Assembly: GCA_919901875.1 (NCBI GenBank)
Contig: CAKKQG010000482.1
Span: forward strand, 1 to 13,506
Length of the DNA stretch: 13,506 bases
Reading direction: 5' to 3'
Source: Anaerolineales bacterium
GTDB taxonomy: Bacteria; Chloroflexota; Anaerolineae; Anaerolineales; VGOW01
Shown: piece by piece, positions 1 through 6,495 of the stretch
How positions within the stretch are numbered: the first letter of the stretch is position 1
Layout of the letters: each line of letters opens with the position of its first letter
The notes under the pieces: generated by a model
Told to the model about the DNA's origin: nothing
The model's input: the letters and a program-made list of their open reading frames with translations, nothing else
Databases searched by the model: none
Program-made: the position numbers and the translations under genes

Positions 1-2285
1 GTCGGCGAGATTGCCGGAAACGGCTTCTCGCTCGCCGTCGCAAAAAAAGTTTCGGGGAGCGGGATCGGTTTGTATCCAGCCCCGGTGCCGAGACTGGCAA
101 ACTGGATGTAATAAATTTTGGCGCGGCTCTGCGCTCCATCACGGATGTCTTGGAAGGCAAAGGTCATTGCCTTGCCATCGTTGTTCCATGCTGTGTCGCG
201 ATAACAGCACACGTCGAGCGGGTTGATTTTTGTGGGCGGGCGAAAGTTGCTGGAGTTGTAGAGATACAAATCGCCGTAGCCGTCATTGCGCACGTTAGTG
301 TTGAGAGCAAAATACGACTCGGCGTCCCAACCCACATTGGACAACTGAGGCAGTTGATCGAAACCGGGCAAGGTGAACCGTGTGCCGGGGAAAGAGTCTT
401 TTAGTTGGTTAAGCGGTTGACCACAGTTTAGGTTGAACAACATGATGTAGTCGGCTTGCTTGCCTGCCAATGGTGCGAGAGCCAACAACGCTATTTGTTT
501 GTTCTCGCGCCCCCAACGTATCTGCTTCACCGGACTGTTATCGAATTTCAAACACGCCGCCATCTGTTCGATCTTGAGTCGTGACGTTGCTTGCGCCAAT
601 CGCGGCGGATCGAAATCGCCGATGTAGAGGATGCGATCTACGGCGACGCCGAAGTATCGTCCATCGGGCGAGACTTCGAAGCCCTCCACCAGTTCGGCGA
701 AACTGAAACAGACTAAATCTTTTACTTGACCCGTAACGTAATCGGCGGAACGCACGCACTTGCCGGAGATGAAAGTGATGGTGCGACCATCTGACAACCA
801 ACGCAGTTGGATTTTTTGCGCGCCGTCTTTGGTTAGCTGTTTAAGATTCGATCCGTCTACATCCACCACCCACAGATCGTTGGCGTTGACGAAAGCGACC
901 TTTGGGTTGTTCGCTCCCGCTTGCGCCGTTGCCGTCGCTGCAAATGATGTGGTGGCTTGTATCTGCGCGGTTGCCGTGACATTCTTTTGCGCTTGCGCTG
1001 TGCCTTGTGCTGCTGCGGCTTGCGCCGTGCCGGTGGCGGCGAGCGCTTGTTGCGTCGAAGAGAGCTGCGCTTGCTGTGTGGCAATTGCCGTGGCAGTGAT
1101 CTGTGATTGAAGTTGGGCTACCGCTGTTAATTTTTCATTGGCAGATTGAGTTTGATTAAGAATGAACGCGGCGGTTGCTGTTTGCGAAGTGTTGCCGCCA
1201 CCCATCATGCCACTGCCAACCAAAATTGCGCCAATGATAAACACCAGAATTGCCGGAACTCCAATGAGGATCAGAACTAAACCGGGATTGATTCCGCCTC
1301 TGGTTGGGGCAACTGCCGCGCCGCGTCCGGCGACGGTCTCACCTGCTTTGGCGGCGACAGTAGGCGATCCGCCACTCAATCGCGTCTTGGGTTGTCGCGC
1401 CACGGTTCGATCTGTTCCATCAGGTTTCCAAGCGGAAGTGGCGGCGTCAAAATGGGGAACGCCTTCGCCGCGCGCGACGGCCTCCAAAGCGGTTGCCAGC
1501 TGGCTCGGCATGGCGTAGCGCTCATTGCGATCTTTCGCCATCGCTGCGGCGAGTACTTCTTGAACGCCTTCAGGTAAATTGGGATTCTTATCCAAGATGT
1601 GCGGCACGGGTTCGGTGATGTGTTTCATCGCCACGCCAATCGGCGTATCGGCTTCGAAGGGCAGAGAGCCGCTGAGCATCTCAAACAAGATCGTGCCGAG
1701 GGCGTAGACATCACTGCGCCCGTCAATGTCTCTCTCGCCGCGCGCTTGTTCGGGGCTCATGTACGACGGCGTGCCGATGATGCCGCTGCCGGTCATGTTG
1801 CTTTGTGTGCCTTGCATCACTTTGGCGATGCCAAAGTCGGCGACGTAAGCCTCGCCGCGCACATCAAAGAGGATGTTGCCCGGTTTAAGATCGCGATGGA
1901 CAATGCCTTTGGCGTGCGCTTCGTCGAGAGCGGCAGTGATGCGCTTCATGATGGCTGAAGCTTCTTCAATAGAGAGGGGACCGTCTTTCAACTTGTCGCC
2001 AAGTGATTTGCCGCTCATGATCTTCATCACGAAGAACGGCTGACCTTCATGCTCACCCACGTCGTAGACCGGAAGGATCGCCGGATGTTCCAGCAAGGCA
2101 ATCGTCTTCGCTTCGCGCTCAAAGCGGATTCGAAATTGCGGGTCGTGCAAAAATTCGCGCGGCATTAACTTGACCGCCACCTCGCGCTCGAACATGGGGT
2201 CGTAGCCGCGATAGACCGTCGCCATACCGCCGCGACCTAATTCGCCTTTAATTTCGTAACGTCCAACTTTTTCTAAAGATGTCAT
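1..2285 (-). CDS. Membrane Ser/Thr protein kinase with extracytoplasmic propeller-like domain (C-terminus cut by window edge)
   Basis: Bacterial Hanks-type (PknB-like) kinase; I translated this frame from the ATG at 2285 and found it open for 761 codons to the window edge. The kinase domain spans residues about 10-270: glycine loop GELGRGGMATV, ATP lysine K39 in VAVK, alpha-C glutamate about E58, catalytic HRDLKPGN with D132, DFG with D150, and the P+1 segment GTPSYMSPEQARG. All catalytic residues are present, so it should be active. A basic/Thr-rich juxtamembrane stretch precedes one membrane helix (about 332-358). Next comes an Ala/Thr/Gln-rich low-complexity linker (about 362-455) and then a region with TolB/WD40-like strands (DLWVVDVDGSNLKQLT, FEVSPDGRYFGVA), probably an external sensor or binding domain. 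PASTA repeats are absent. It lies 89 bp downstream of a PP2C gene on the same strand, so co-transcription is likely. The ribosome site is weak (GAG only), and a repeat array begins 19 bp upstream of the start. Confidence 0.95.
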   Translation of the reverse strand, partial: MTSLEKVGRYEIKGELGRGGMATVYRGYDPMFEREVAVKLMPREFLHDPQFRIRFEREAKTIALLEHPAILPVYDVGEHEGQPFFVMKIMSGKSLGDKLKDGPLSIEEASAIMKRITAALDEAHAKGIVHRDLKPGNILFDVRGEAYVADFGIAKVMQGTQSNMTGSGIIGTPSYMSPEQARGERDIDGRSDVYALGTILFEMLSGSLPFEADTPIGVAMKHITEPVPHILDKNPNLPEGVQEVLAAAMAKDRNERYAMPSQLATALEAVARGEGVPHFDAATSAWKPDGTDRTVARQPKTRLSGGSPTVAAKAGETVAGRGAAVAPTRGGINPGLVLILIGVPAILVFIIGAILVGSGMMGGGNTSQTATAAFILNQTQSANEKLTAVAQLQSQITATAIATQQAQLSSTQQALAATGTAQAAAAQGTAQAQKNVTATAQIQATTSFAATATAQAGANNPKVAFVNANDLWVVDVDGSNLKQLTKDGAQKIQLRWLSDGRTITFISGKCVRSADYVTGQVKDLVCFSFAELVEGFEVSPDGRYFGVAVDRILYIGDFDPPRLAQATSRLKIEQMAACLKFDNSPVKQIRWGRENKQIALLALAPLAGKQADYIMLFNLNCGQPLNQLKDSFPGTRFTLPGFDQLPQLSNVGWDAESYFALNTNVRNDGYGDLYLYNSSNFRPPTKINPLDVCCYRDTAWNNDGKAMTFAFQDIRDGAQSRAKIYYIQFASLGTGAGYKPIPLPETFFATASEKPFPAISP

Positions 2286-2303
2286 CTGTCTCGATTCGGT
2301 AAT

Positions 2304-2389
2304 CAGTGGGCAGTCATCAGTGATCAGTGTTCAGTATCCACTGTTCACGACGCATTGTTCATTGTCTCATTGTCTCATTGTTCATTGTC
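2304..2389. repeat. Heptad tandem-repeat spacer between phosphatase and kinase
   Basis: Successive degenerate 7-bp units can be read on the plus strand: CAGTGGG, CAGTCAT, CAGTGAT, CAGTGTT, CAGTATC, CACTGTT, CACGACG, CATTGTT, CATTGTC, then CATTGTC, CATTGTT and CATTGTC with single inserted T bases at 2367 and 2375. The array fills most of the gap between the two genes. It runs into the phosphatase gene, whose TGA stop (complement of 2375-2377) and last four codons (Asp-Asn-Glu-Gln) lie in repeat units. It shows no convincing terminator hairpin. Function is unknown. Confidence 0.85.
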
Positions 2390-3172
2390 TTTGCTTACCA
2401 ACTCCGCCACAATTACACTGACGTTATCTACGCCGCCGCTGTTGTTGGCATCGTTGATCAACGCCTGCGCCGCCACTTGCAGTTGAGGGGAATTGGTCAG
2501 TCGTTGTTTGATCTGATCATCGCGCACCATCTCCCACAAACCATCACTGCATAATAGCAGACGATCACCGATGGCGAATTCGAGCGTCCACACATCCACC
2601 TCGACACTCGGTTCGTGACCCAGAGCGCGGATGATCACGCTGCGGTGAGGGTGGGTGTAGATCGCTTCGGGTTCCAGCTGACCTTCTTTGATCAATCGCG
2701 CCACGTAGGAATGATCTTCGGTGACTTGACGCAATTCGTTGTGATGCAGCTGATACACGCGGCTGTCGCCGACGTTGGCGACAATTGCCGTTTCGCCGCG
2801 AACAATGGCGCAGGTGACCGTGCTGCCCAAATTGCCAGCCTCGTCCGGGTGTTGTAATGAATACTGGTGGATGATCGAGTTTGCTTTTTCAATCGCCGCC
2901 CGCACATGTTCTTCGAGGATCGTCAACGGTCTTGTGGCAAAGCCCTCACTGCTCGCCACGAAAAGAGGCTGCATCTCTTTGTGGATCGTTTCGATGGCTA
3001 ACTGGCTGGCGACCTCGCCCGCCAAGTGTCCGCCCATGCCATCGGCGACGATCAGTAAACCTAACGGGTTTCCCTGCTCCGGTGGACGGACGAAAGTGAA
3101 AATCGAATCTTCGTTAGACTGACGCACTTGACCGGGATGTGTGATGCTGGCGACGCTGAGAATTGTGGGCAT
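2375..3172 (-). CDS. PP2C-family Ser/Thr protein phosphatase
   Basis: Metal-dependent (PPM/PP2C, PrpC/Stp-like) cytosolic phosphatase of 265 residues, the usual length for stand-alone bacterial members. The motifs are in order: GQVRQSNED near residues 14-22, VADGMGGH with metal ligand D44, the GST motif at 116-118, NVGDSRVYQL at 133-142, CSDGLWEMV with D210, and GGVDNVSVIV with D249. There is no signal peptide or membrane segment. It probably reverses phosphorylation by the kinase encoded immediately downstream, a common pairing in bacterial chromosomes. The ATG at 3172 puts conserved strand residues at position 4 onward. The upstream Shine-Dalgarno match is weak. The last four residues are encoded by a tandem-repeat array, so the extreme C-terminus is probably variable between relatives. 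Confidence 0.96.
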   Translation of the reverse strand: MPTILSVASITHPGQVRQSNEDSIFTFVRPPEQGNPLGLLIVADGMGGHLAGEVASQLAIETIHKEMQPLFVASSEGFATRPLTILEEHVRAAIEKANSIIHQYSLQHPDEAGNLGSTVTCAIVRGETAIVANVGDSRVYQLHHNELRQVTEDHSYVARLIKEGQLEPEAIYTHPHRSVIIRALGHEPSVEVDVWTLEFAIGDRLLLCSDGLWEMVRDDQIKQRLTNSPQLQVAAQALINDANNSGGVDNVSVIVAELVSKDNEQ

Positions 3173-3198
3173 AAAGACCGACCTAAAGAGTCTGCCTG

Positions 3199-3226
3199 AT
3201 TTTACTATCTATCGCCACTCACGCAA
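3199..3226 (-). promoter_or_regulatory. Candidate promoter of the phosphatase-kinase unit
   Basis: Read on the minus strand, TTGCGT (complement of 3221-3226) is followed after 16 nt by TAAAAT (complement of 3199-3204), which sits 26 nt before the phosphatase ATG. The -10 match is good (5 of 6 to TATAAT) and the -35 match is weak (3 of 6). This is the only reasonable candidate seen in the divergent gap. Confidence 0.35.
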
Positions 3227-3258
3227 AGGAGGGAAGATGAGTGAGGCGTAAGAGATAG
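3205..3258. other. Imperfect inverted repeat holding a strong SD and a four-codon ORF
   Basis: The pairs ctatct/agatag (3205-3210 with 3253-3258), cgc/gcg (3213-3215 with 3246-3248) and ctcac/gtgag (3218-3222 with 3241-3245) can form a bulged stem around an 18-nt loop. The loop carries a perfect AAAGGAGG (3225-3232), followed by ATG at 3237 and the mini-ORF Met-Ser-Glu-Ala-stop (3237-3251). No full gene follows this Shine-Dalgarno sequence. It lies upstream of the proposed start point of the serine-hydrolase gene and overlaps the candidate phosphatase promoter. It could be an operator or a decayed gene start. Confidence 0.35.
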
Positions 3259-3281
3259 GTAAAGACTTTGGCGGAATCGTT

Positions 3282-3287
3282 TATACT
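3282..3287 (+). promoter_or_regulatory. -10 box for a leaderless transcript of the serine-hydrolase gene
   Basis: TATACT (5 of 6 to TATAAT) ends 7 nt before the ATG at 3295. A transcript starting about 7 nt after the box would begin at or next to the start codon. No Shine-Dalgarno sequence lies between box and ATG. No good -35 hexamer is visible at 16-18 nt. Confidence 0.5.
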
Positions 3288-3294
3288 TTGCTTC

Positions 3295-4842
3295 ATGCGA
3301 ATGGATCGCCGCTTATCTCAACACAAGAGTCCCGCGCCGCCGCGCCGCTCCTCATTCAACTTTAATTTTTCTATTTTAGGTCAGCATCGTTTGTGGTTCG
3401 CTGTCTCCGGCATGGCTATCGTCCTGACCCTGATCGCAATCGCCCTCGCTATTTTTGGTTTCGCTCAAAGTTTGGAGTCGCTGCCCAAAGGGTTGACGGT
3501 GGCGGGCGTGCCGCTAGGCGGTTTGAGTTACGCCGACGCCGAAAAAAGATTGAACGAAGTTTATCTTTCGCCTATCGTGTTGGACTATCGTGACTCTACT
3601 TTTCAACTTGATCCGTCTCAAGTCAAGTTTCAAGCGGATACAAAAGCGATGCTGGCGCAAACGCCGCAGGCGCAGAGCTTTGGCGTGATGGCTGATCTGT
3701 GGAACTACCTTTGGAACACCGCGCCAGCCGTCTCTGATTCAATCCCCTTGCAAGCGACTCTGGATCAACAACTTCTCGACTCGTTTATTGCCGATGTTGC
3801 GGTGCGTTATGATCACTTAAGTCTCTCGGCCAAAGCCGACCCGGCTACATTAGGATTTATTCTTGGCGGTCCCGGCTATTCGCTCGACAAAATTTCCGCC
3901 GCCAAAGAGATCAACGCCGCGCTGCGCTCGCCGACCAAGCGCCAAGTGACGCTAACGGTTAAAGAGGTAACGGCCGCGCCCCCGACGTTTGATACGTTGG
4001 GCGATCTTTTGCGCGGCACCGTCCGCCTCTATCAGTTTAGCGGCACAGCAGACATCTTCATACACGATCTCAAAACGAATGAGCTGCTGCGCGTGATCAT
4101 GCACAATCAAAAGCCGATTGATGCCGGGCAAGGGCTGGCGTTTTCGGGCATGAGCACGATCAAGATTCCGGTGATGGTGACGTTCTTCTTATATAAGAAG
4201 AGTGCGCCATCGGCGGATGAGAAAAAATTGCTGGACGGAATTTTTGGCGACTCGGCGAATGAGTATAACGACATAATTTTAAAGATCATCGGCAACGGCG
4301 GTGGCATTGCCGGAGCCGATACGGTGAGCGATACGATGGAAAAACTGGGATTGCCCAACACGTATCTTTCCGGTTTGCTCAACACGATCAACGCCGTCAC
4401 CGCGCCACGTAAAACACCAGGCAACTCACGCGGCGACATCAACCTGACCCCAGATCGTTTCAACCAAACGAATGCCGATGATATGGGACGATTGTTGGTG
4501 ATGATTGTGCAATGCACAAAGGGACAAGGGAAATTGATCGAAACATTCCCCGCGCAGTTCACGCCGGACGAATGTAAGATGATGATTGATTTGCTGTTGA
4601 AGAATGAGGTGGGACCGATCTTTGTGAAAGGCGGCTCGCCCGGCGCGACGGTGGCGCACAAACACGGCTGGGACTTGCTTCCATTAAATAACGTCGCCGA
4701 CGCGGCGATTGTCAATTCAAACGGCGGCGATTATGTGATGACGGTTTACCTTCATCGTGATCGGTCTATGCCATTTGATGATGCCAACCGTTTGATCGTG
4801 GCGTTGGCGACGGGGGTGTTTAATTATTACAATAAGCGCTGA
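3295..4842 (+). CDS. Membrane-anchored YoaR-like/class A beta-lactamase-like serine hydrolase
   Basis: Protein of 515 residues. A cytosolic basic N-terminus (about 1-30) precedes one membrane helix (about 33-57), so the rest should be outside the membrane. Residues about 62-230 (LPKGLTVAGVPLGGLSYADA onward) resemble the YoaR/putative peptidoglycan-binding domain of VanW-type proteins. Residues about 245-510 resemble the class A beta-lactamase fold: STIK as the SxxK motif (S287, K290), SAN as the SxN motif (S320, N322) and KHG (K456-G458) in place of KTG. The family includes penicillin-degrading enzymes and cell-wall or ester hydrolases. The changed SAN and KHG motifs make antibiotic resistance uncertain, and a cell-wall role is inferred from the YoaR-like part. 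A TTG-initiated extension to 3268 is rejected because it would swallow the -10 box; a second in-frame ATG is at 3301. The gene is divergent from the phosphatase/kinase pair. Confidence 0.88.
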   Translation: MRMDRRLSQHKSPAPPRRSSFNFNFSILGQHRLWFAVSGMAIVLTLIAIALAIFGFAQSLESLPKGLTVAGVPLGGLSYADAEKRLNEVYLSPIVLDYRDSTFQLDPSQVKFQADTKAMLAQTPQAQSFGVMADLWNYLWNTAPAVSDSIPLQATLDQQLLDSFIADVAVRYDHLSLSAKADPATLGFILGGPGYSLDKISAAKEINAALRSPTKRQVTLTVKEVTAAPPTFDTLGDLLRGTVRLYQFSGTADIFIHDLKTNELLRVIMHNQKPIDAGQGLAFSGMSTIKIPVMVTFFLYKKSAPSADEKKLLDGIFGDSANEYNDIILKIIGNGGGIAGADTVSDTMEKLGLPNTYLSGLLNTINAVTAPRKTPGNSRGDINLTPDRFNQTNADDMGRLLVMIVQCTKGQGKLIETFPAQFTPDECKMMIDLLLKNEVGPIFVKGGSPGATVAHKHGWDLLPLNNVADAAIVNSNGGDYVMTVYLHRDRSMPFDDANRLIVALATGVFNYYNKR

Positions 4843-4853
4843 GGTGTGAGGAA

Positions 4854-4901
4854 ACAGGTAGACAGGTAAACACGTAGACAGGTAAATACGTAGACAAGTA
4901 G
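4854..4901. repeat. Octad tandem-repeat spacer
   Basis: Six consecutive 8-bp units: ACAGGTAG, ACAGGTAA, ACACGTAG, ACAGGTAA, ATACGTAG, ACAAGTAG. The array starts 11 bp after the stop codon of the serine-hydrolase gene. No gene or hairpin terminator was found in it. Its sequence is unrelated to the other arrays in the window, but the architecture is the same. Confidence 0.85.
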
Positions 4902-4914
4902 AGGTTGAAACTCA

Positions 4915-4976
4915 ATGAAGGGGGTGAAGGGGATGATTCATCCCTTTCACCCCCTTCATCCCCTTCACCCCTTTCA
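4915..4976 (+). repeat. Repeat with mutually exclusive inverted arms upstream of a small gene
   Basis: A G-rich arm (4915-4937, built on TGAAGGGG repeats) is followed by direct C-rich repeats (TTCATCCC, TTTCACCCCC, TTCATCCCC, TTCACCCC). The G-rich arm is complementary to 4938-4959 with one mismatch in 22, which becomes a G-U pair in RNA. It is equally complementary to 4955-4976, where 21 of 22 positions pair including one G-U. The two stems cannot form together; the second ends one base before the Shine-Dalgarno sequence of the next gene. It may be a switch-like leader or simply a palindromic repeat. Confidence 0.7.
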
Positions 4977-4977
4977 T

Positions 4978-4982
4978 GGAGG
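4978..4982 (+). promoter_or_regulatory. Ribosome binding site that fixes the start of the small gene
   Basis: GGAGG is placed 4 nt before the ATG at 4987. It supports this start over an in-frame ATG at 4915, which would translate the C-rich repeats into a His/Pro-rich leader. Confidence 0.65.
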
Positions 4983-4986
4983 CACT

Positions 4987-5340
4987 ATGGGATTTAGTGA
5001 CGTTGTGGAGAGCGCCGCCGAAAAACTTTCCGGCGACGAGCGTTTGCGTTCCAACTTGACCGACGACGAGTTCAATCCGATTCTCGATTGGGCGATTGCC
5101 GGGTTGGAGAAGAAAACGGCGAAGGCGAAAGACAAAGCCGCCGCGCAGAAGATTGCCGCGAAAGAGTTGAAGCGGATCGAATCGGCGATGAAGGGGATTA
5201 ATGATTTGCTACAAGGGGGCAATACGCCTACGCTGGAGTCGGCGGCGAAACCGTTGAAGGTGAAGCCGCCAAAGCCCAAGATCGGCATCCGCAATCGTGA
5301 TATGTTTATCCGTGAAGTGTTGAAGTTATTCGAAGCCTAA
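4987..5340 (+). CDS. Small hypothetical alpha-helical protein
   Basis: I do not recognise this 117-residue protein. It starts MGFSDVVESAAEKLSGDERL and has an acidic segment (SNLTDDEFNPILDWAIAGLE) followed by a Lys/Ala-rich, probably coiled-coil helix (about 38-70: KKTAKAKDKAAAQKIAAKEL). A Pro/Lys-rich linker (KPLKVKPPKPK) and a basic C-terminal helix (RDMFIREVLKLFEA) follow. No signal peptide, membrane segment or cysteine is present, so it is probably cytosolic. A Shine-Dalgarno GGAGG supports the start. The coding frame is free of oddities, and a hairpin terminator begins directly after the TAA. No function can be assigned from sequence or context. Confidence 0.8.
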   Translation: MGFSDVVESAAEKLSGDERLRSNLTDDEFNPILDWAIAGLEKKTAKAKDKAAAQKIAAKELKRIESAMKGINDLLQGGNTPTLESAAKPLKVKPPKPKIGIRNRDMFIREVLKLFEA

Positions 5341-5376
5341 AGACTTCCGAAGTCTGCCAGACTTCGGAAGTCTTTT
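5341..5376 (+). terminator. Hairpin terminator made of nested palindromes
   Basis: Perfect 16-bp arms (5341-5356 and 5358-5373) lie around a single base and are followed by a short T run (5373-5376). They begin at the base after the stop codon of the small gene. Each arm is itself near-palindromic (AGACTTC, one base, GAAGTCT), so the element could also fold as two small hairpins. That is reminiscent of REP-type repeats. The T run is short, so termination may be modest. Confidence 0.7.
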
Positions 5377-5392
5377 GACGGGAAAACTAGCC

Positions 5393-6481
5393 ATGCATAT
5401 TTATCGCAAATTGTTTTATGTCGTAATGGCATTGGTGTTGACGGCGTGTCTGGTCGAAGTGGAACCGCCGACGGCGACCCCACGCCCGACTTCTGTCTCA
5501 TCCGCCTCAACGTGGTATTTGCTTTTTTTCACCACGCCCAAATATCCCGACAAAGAAAGCGATCACACCGGAAAAAGTTTAGACGAGAAGTTGACGATTG
5601 TGATCAACTCTGCCAAAGTCAGCGTGGATATTGCGGTCTATCAACTCGATCTGCCGACGGTGACTCAAGCCTTGATTGACGCCAAGACTCGCGGGGCGCG
5701 GGTGCGCGTGGTGACGGACGCCGATGTTTACGAAGACCCCAAAGAGAATCCATCGTTTAAACAGCTGGAGAAGGCTGGGATTAAAGTTGTAAGCGGTAAT
5801 CCCAACGCCATTATGCACAACAAATTTGTGGTGGTGGATAGCAGCGTGGTGTGGACAGGCTCGTGGAACTTTACGACGAATGACACCTATCGTTATAACA
5901 ATAACGGCGTTGTGATTCAATCGTCGCGCTTGGCGAGCAATTACACGGTGGTCTTCGAGAAAATGTTCAACGACAAGTTGTTCGGGGCGAAGCGCAAAGC
6001 GGGCGGCACCACGCCCAAGTTCACCGTCAACGGAGTCAACGTCGAAAATTATTTTGCCTCAGATGACGAAGTAACGACGGCGATTGTGAATCGACTCAAA
6101 CAGGCAAAGACTTCGATTAACTTCATGGCGTTCTCCTTCACCGAAGATGAGATCGGCGCGGCGCTGATCGGGCGTATGACAGCTGGGGTGAAAGTGCGCG
6201 GCGTGTTCGAGAACACCGGCTCGCAAACCAAGTTCAGCGAGTTCACGGCGCTCAAGGCGGCGGGTGCCGATGTGTTGATTGACGGCAACCCCTATTTGAT
6301 GCACCACAAAGTTTTTATCATTGACGGGCAAACGGTGATCTTCGGTTCATTTAATTTTTCGGTTAACGCGCAGGATGACAACGACGAAAATTTGTTGATC
6401 GTGGATGATGCTGGAATGGCTAAATTATTTGAAGAAGAATTTGCGCGCGTGTACGCGCAGGCGAAGAACCCGCCGAAGTAA
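5393..6481 (+). CDS. Phospholipase D-superfamily lipoprotein with two HKD motifs
   Basis: Protein of 362 residues from the ATG at 5393. A short hydrophobic signal ends in lipobox LTAC (lipidated Cys19), followed by a Pro/Thr-rich linker (EPPTATPRPT), which marks an exported lipoprotein. Two PLD-like halves follow. HKD1 is H142-x-K144-x4-D149 followed by GSWNFT. HKD2 is H304-x-K306-x4-D311 followed by GSFNFS. The HKD-then-GSxNF arrangement is typical of the phosphodiesterase/nuclease branch (Nuc-like), although substrates in this superfamily range from phospholipids to DNA and cannot be read from motifs. Both catalytic sets are intact, so one polypeptide can form the active site. An in-frame TTG at 5375 lies in the terminator T run and is rejected because it would spoil the signal peptide. 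No clear Shine-Dalgarno sequence is present. Confidence 0.9.
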   Translation: MHIYRKLFYVVMALVLTACLVEVEPPTATPRPTSVSSASTWYLLFFTTPKYPDKESDHTGKSLDEKLTIVINSAKVSVDIAVYQLDLPTVTQALIDAKTRGARVRVVTDADVYEDPKENPSFKQLEKAGIKVVSGNPNAIMHNKFVVVDSSVVWTGSWNFTTNDTYRYNNNGVVIQSSRLASNYTVVFEKMFNDKLFGAKRKAGGTTPKFTVNGVNVENYFASDDEVTTAIVNRLKQAKTSINFMAFSFTEDEIGAALIGRMTAGVKVRGVFENTGSQTKFSEFTALKAAGADVLIDGNPYLMHHKVFIIDGQTVIFGSFNFSVNAQDDNDENLLIVDDAGMAKLFEEEFARVYAQAKNPPK

Positions 6482-6483
6482 TA

Positions 6484-6489
6484 TACAAT
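6484..6489 (+). promoter_or_regulatory. -10 box for a leaderless moaA transcript
   Basis: TACAAT (5 of 6 to TATAAT) ends 6 nt before the moaA ATG and begins 3 nt after the stop of the PLD gene. No Shine-Dalgarno sequence fits in the space. The -35 position shows no consensus hexamer. The geometry matches the other leaderless candidates in the window. Confidence 0.5.
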
Positions 6490-6495
6490 TGCTCT

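Noticed and set aside
760..1958. Several 60-119 codon plus-strand frames rich in Ala/Cys/Val
   Set aside because: They are antisense to the kinase gene, whose frame is continuous and carries all kinase motifs; the Ala/Cys/Val composition of the frame at 760-1110 mirrors the low-complexity linker.
4107..4715. 202-codon minus-strand open frame
   Set aside because: It lies wholly inside the serine-hydrolase gene, which has clear motifs, and shows no recognisable protein features.
4915..4986. N-terminal extension of the small protein from the ATG at 4915
   Set aside because: It would translate the C-rich repeats into a His/Pro-rich leader, while a Shine-Dalgarno GGAGG points to the ATG at 4987.
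5375..5403. Promoter TTGACG with TATTTA 17 nt downstream
   Set aside because: It would place the start of transcription inside the signal-peptide coding region of the PLD lipoprotein, and the TTGACG overlaps the terminator T run.
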